Below, one piece after another: positions 62,428 to 64,000 of a stretch of 64,000 nucleotides of DNA. Made by a program: the position numbers and the translations under genes. The notes under the pieces were generated by a model, which made no database searches, was not told where the DNA came from, and saw nothing but the letters and a program-made list of their open reading frames with translations. Each line of letters begins with the position of its first letter. The stretch's first letter is position 1. Origin of the DNA: Clostridia bacterium (GTDB taxonomy: Bacteria > Bacillota > Clostridia > Oscillospirales > Feifaniaceae); NCBI GenBank assembly GCA_017517965.1, contig JAFWXR010000037.1:183970-247969 (forward strand). The letters run 5' to 3'.

Positions 62428-63373
62428 ATATTGTCTTTTTTAAAATGGGGATTTTTTTGAGAATATACGAAATACCAAGTGATATTGCAAAAGTCACAAC
62501 TGCGTTTGCAAGGACGTACACGAAGCCTTTTTGCATAAATGAGAAAAGCGGTTGGGAAACGTAGTTTAATATAAGAATGTGAAGTATATAGATACCGAGT
62601 GTGTACGGTGCAAGCACAGATACCTTTTGTATGAATTTATTGCTTGCAGTTTGTACGACTGCAAAAACTGCTATTGCCGATGCCGTAACGGCAGGTGAGT
62701 AAAAACTTATCGCAATATCCGATTTTGTAAAAAGTATGGCAAAAAAGGAAGCGACAACACCGATAAGACCGATTGTTACCCAAACAAATCTTTCTCTCTT
62801 TGAAAAGGAAAACTTTTTAAAGTAACCTCCGAGCAAATAGCAGAATATAAAGCCTGTTTGAGCCCAGATTTTCGTTTTCTGCAGGATTTCATCAAGCAAA
62901 GGGAAACGTGCCGTCATAAGCATAACGTTTATGATACAGCCTGAAATAAAGAGCAGGGCAAGCATATATCTGTAGGTCTGCCTGTCAGCATTTTTGCAAA
63001 ATACCGAGAGCATAGGGGTTATAAGATATAAAGCGATAGCCGTATATAAGTACCAGAAATGTACGGGGCCGAGCAAAAGCTCTTTTACAAAGTTTTCGGG
63101 ACGGGAAATTACACAGTAGACCGCCGACCAGCCGAGCAAAATAAGAAAAAAACGGAGTGCTTTTGAGAGTATGTTTTTCACGGGATAGTCTTTATCAAGC
63201 ATACAGTAACCGCTTATCATAAAGAATACGGGCACGGAAAAACGTGTGATTGCATTAAAGAGTGCAAAGGGAAGTATATCAGCATATGATGCGGCGTGAA
63301 TGAACACGACGCCAAGTGCTGCAATCACACGCAGAGCATCTATATTTGAGTTTCTGCTTTTAGCAGGCGACAT
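62426..63373 (-). CDS. Acyltransferase 3 family membrane protein
   Basis: A 315-residue protein with about ten membrane helices. The start NSNIDALRVIAALGVVFIHAASY carries the conserved R and H of acyltransferase-3 enzymes that modify surface sugars with acyl groups; FMISGYCML follows. The size is typical for the family. The substrate (cell-wall, capsule or secreted glycan) is unknown and no glycan cluster is adjacent. ATG 63373 follows AAAGGAG at eight bases. Confidence 0.88.
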   Translation of the reverse strand: MSPAKSRNSNIDALRVIAALGVVFIHAASYADILPFALFNAITRFSVPVFFMISGYCMLDKDYPVKNILSKALRFFLILLGWSAVYCVISRPENFVKELLLGPVHFWYLYTAIALYLITPMLSVFCKNADRQTYRYMLALLFISGCIINVMLMTARFPLLDEILQKTKIWAQTGFIFCYLLGGYFKKFSFSKRERFVWVTIGLIGVVASFFAILFTKSDIAISFYSPAVTASAIAVFAVVQTASNKFIQKVSVLAPYTLGIYILHILILNYVSQPLFSFMQKGFVYVLANAVVTFAISLGISYILKKIPILKKTI

Positions 63374-63441
63374 AATAATCACTCCTTTGGGATATATTAT
63401 ATAATAAGACTTTCACAAAGACAATAAATTTCATTTTAGAC

Positions 63442-63470
63442 TTGACATAAGCGTGATATTACTATAAAAT
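63442..63470 (+). promoter_or_regulatory. Promoter of tRNA-Ser
   Basis: TTGACA with TATAAAAT, spacing 15 to 17 bp depending on the register chosen, about 56 bp before the tRNA. Confidence 0.65.
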
Positions 63471-63526
63471 AGTAAGGCAATCTGATTGATTGTACAATTA
63501 AATGATCACAAAAGTGATTCGGGCAT

Positions 63527-63619
63527 GGAGAAGTACTCAAGTATGGCCGAAGAGGCGCCCCTGCTAAGGGTGTAGGTCGGGAAACCGGCGCACGAGTTCG
63601 AATCTCGTCTTCTCCGCCA
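63527..63619 (+). tRNA. tRNA-Ser(GCU)
   Basis: A type II tRNA of 93 nt including an encoded CCA. The acceptor GGAGAAG pairs with CTTCTCC; the anticodon loop CTGCTAA gives anticodon GCU for AGC/AGU codons; there is a long variable arm (GTGTAGGTCGGGAAACCGGC region) and GTTCGAATC in the T arm. A terminator follows immediately. Confidence 0.95.
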
Positions 63620-63656
63620 AATAAAAAGACACCCATCAGGGTGTCTTTTTATTTGG
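63602..63656 (+). repeat. Direct repeat copy 1 (tRNA 3' end plus terminator)
   Basis: 55 bp covering the last 18 bases of the tRNA (ATCTCGTCTTCTCCGCCA) and its terminator. An identical copy lies 209 bp downstream; similarity continues for a further 30 bp or so with small indels. Confidence 0.9.
63623..63652 (+). terminator. tRNA terminator
   Basis: AAAAAGACACC-catca-GGGTGTCTTTTT directly after the CCA end. Confidence 0.9.
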
Positions 63657-63810
63657 AATAGAATATGTGAATGAGAACCTTTTTGCGAAGCAAAAGTGTT
63701 CGTCGGAGCAGTCGCAAAACTGCGATAAGTTTTGCGAACTGTGAAGTCTCGAGCACCGTAGATTTTTCGCAACCGTTCGGAACGGTCGAAAAATCAAGGA
63801 GTCGCAGAGT

Positions 63811-63865
63811 ATCTCGTCTTCTCCGCCAAATAAAAAGACACCCATCAGGGTGTCTTTTTATTTGG
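63811..63865 (+). repeat. Direct repeat copy 2 (tRNA 3' end duplication)
   Basis: Identical to 63602-63656. The rest of a tRNA is absent: the 150 bp before it hold two hairpins (TCGCAAAAC...GTTTTGCGA and GATTTTTCG...CGAAAAATC) unrelated to a tRNA. Resembles an attachment-site duplication left by an integrative element, or a slipped duplication. Confidence 0.85.
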
Positions 63866-63898
63866 GATAATATGTGAATGAGAACCTTTTTGCCTATT

Positions 63899-64000
63899 AG
63901 GGCTCCCGACACAAGGCAGAACGAAGTGCGTTGTGTTGGGAAAGAGGACGAGCAACGAAGCAGGTGAAGTTTTGCGGATAGCAAAACGGAACAAAGCGAA
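63899..64000 (+). repeat. Family B leader repeat, copy B7 (cut by window end)
   Basis: Starts AGGGCTCCCGACACAAGG, has hairpin 1 (CCCGACACAA/TTGTGTTGGG) and hairpin 2 (TTTTGC-ggata-GCAAAA), and stops at AAGCGAA just before the expected TTTGTGAGGACG. By analogy a gene start should lie directly after the window end. Confidence 0.8.

Noticed and set aside
63663..63810. A second tRNA gene upstream of the duplicated 3' end
   Set aside because: No acceptor 5' strand, D arm or anticodon arm can be found; only the last 18 bases of a tRNA are present.

Overview
The window reads as a chromosomal stretch from an anaerobic Firmicute of the class Clostridia, probably an uncultured Oscillospirales/Ruminococcaceae-like lineage. 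This rests on strong AGGAGG-type ribosome-binding sites, consensus sigma-A promoters, a ZTP (pfl) riboswitch in front of purE, a fused PotCD spermidine transporter subunit, a SpoVB-like flippase, a DUF1846 protein, a TIGR01906/DUF1461 protein and tight ATGA-overlapped operons. The assignment is inference from gene content; no rRNA or other definitive marker is present.

Layout. 1-580: end of an unrecognised gene. 770-10.8 kb: structural and lysis module of a small tailed phage (portal, small terminase-like protein, scaffold, major capsid, connector, tail proteins, holin, M23 endolysin), without visible integrase, large terminase or replication genes. Host-type hairpin repeats lie between its genes. 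10.9-14.2 kb: an orphan 481-aa protein and a tandem set of three related small membrane proteins that share one repeated leader. 14.3-24.3 kb: housekeeping genes (DUF1846, LarA-like, RluA-family, flippase, MscL/MscS, a radical SAM-ECF-PdxK operon, aminotransferase). 24.3-27.9 kb: nucleoside salvage operon deoD-deoB-cdd-pdp. 28.0-30.5 kb: cysK and a divergent amino acid permease. 30.5-34.7 kb: a long structured leader ending in a terminator, then potA-potB-potCD. 34.7-35.5 kb: a divergent XRE regulator/SLOG-protein pair. 35.5-38.8 kb: a five-gene membrane-lipid/PHP operon on the minus strand. 39.0-51.6 kb: tyrosine recombinase, a candidate invertible promoter segment, a TetR regulator, two small proteins and a secreted beta-helix protein of about 3,345 residues. 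51.7-62.4 kb: purine biosynthesis operon (ZTP riboswitch, purE-F-M-N-purO-AICAR formyltransferase-D-L). 62.4-64.0 kb: acyltransferase, tRNA-Ser(GCU), and a 209-bp-spaced duplication of the tRNA 3' end.

The most unusual material is (i) the recombinase plus three palindromic sites flanking a promoter that points at the TetR/giant-protein locus, and (ii) several dispersed repeat families built from short hairpins whose stems show compensatory changes between copies. Family A is an ordered chain of eight hairpins beginning at or near stop codons. Family B sits directly before start codons and ends in a Shine-Dalgarno-like GAGGACG. Family C (AATTCGGAAT-rich) abuts or supplies stop codons. These repeats are shared by the phage module and the surrounding chromosome. 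No CRISPR array, rRNA or recognisable insertion sequence was found.
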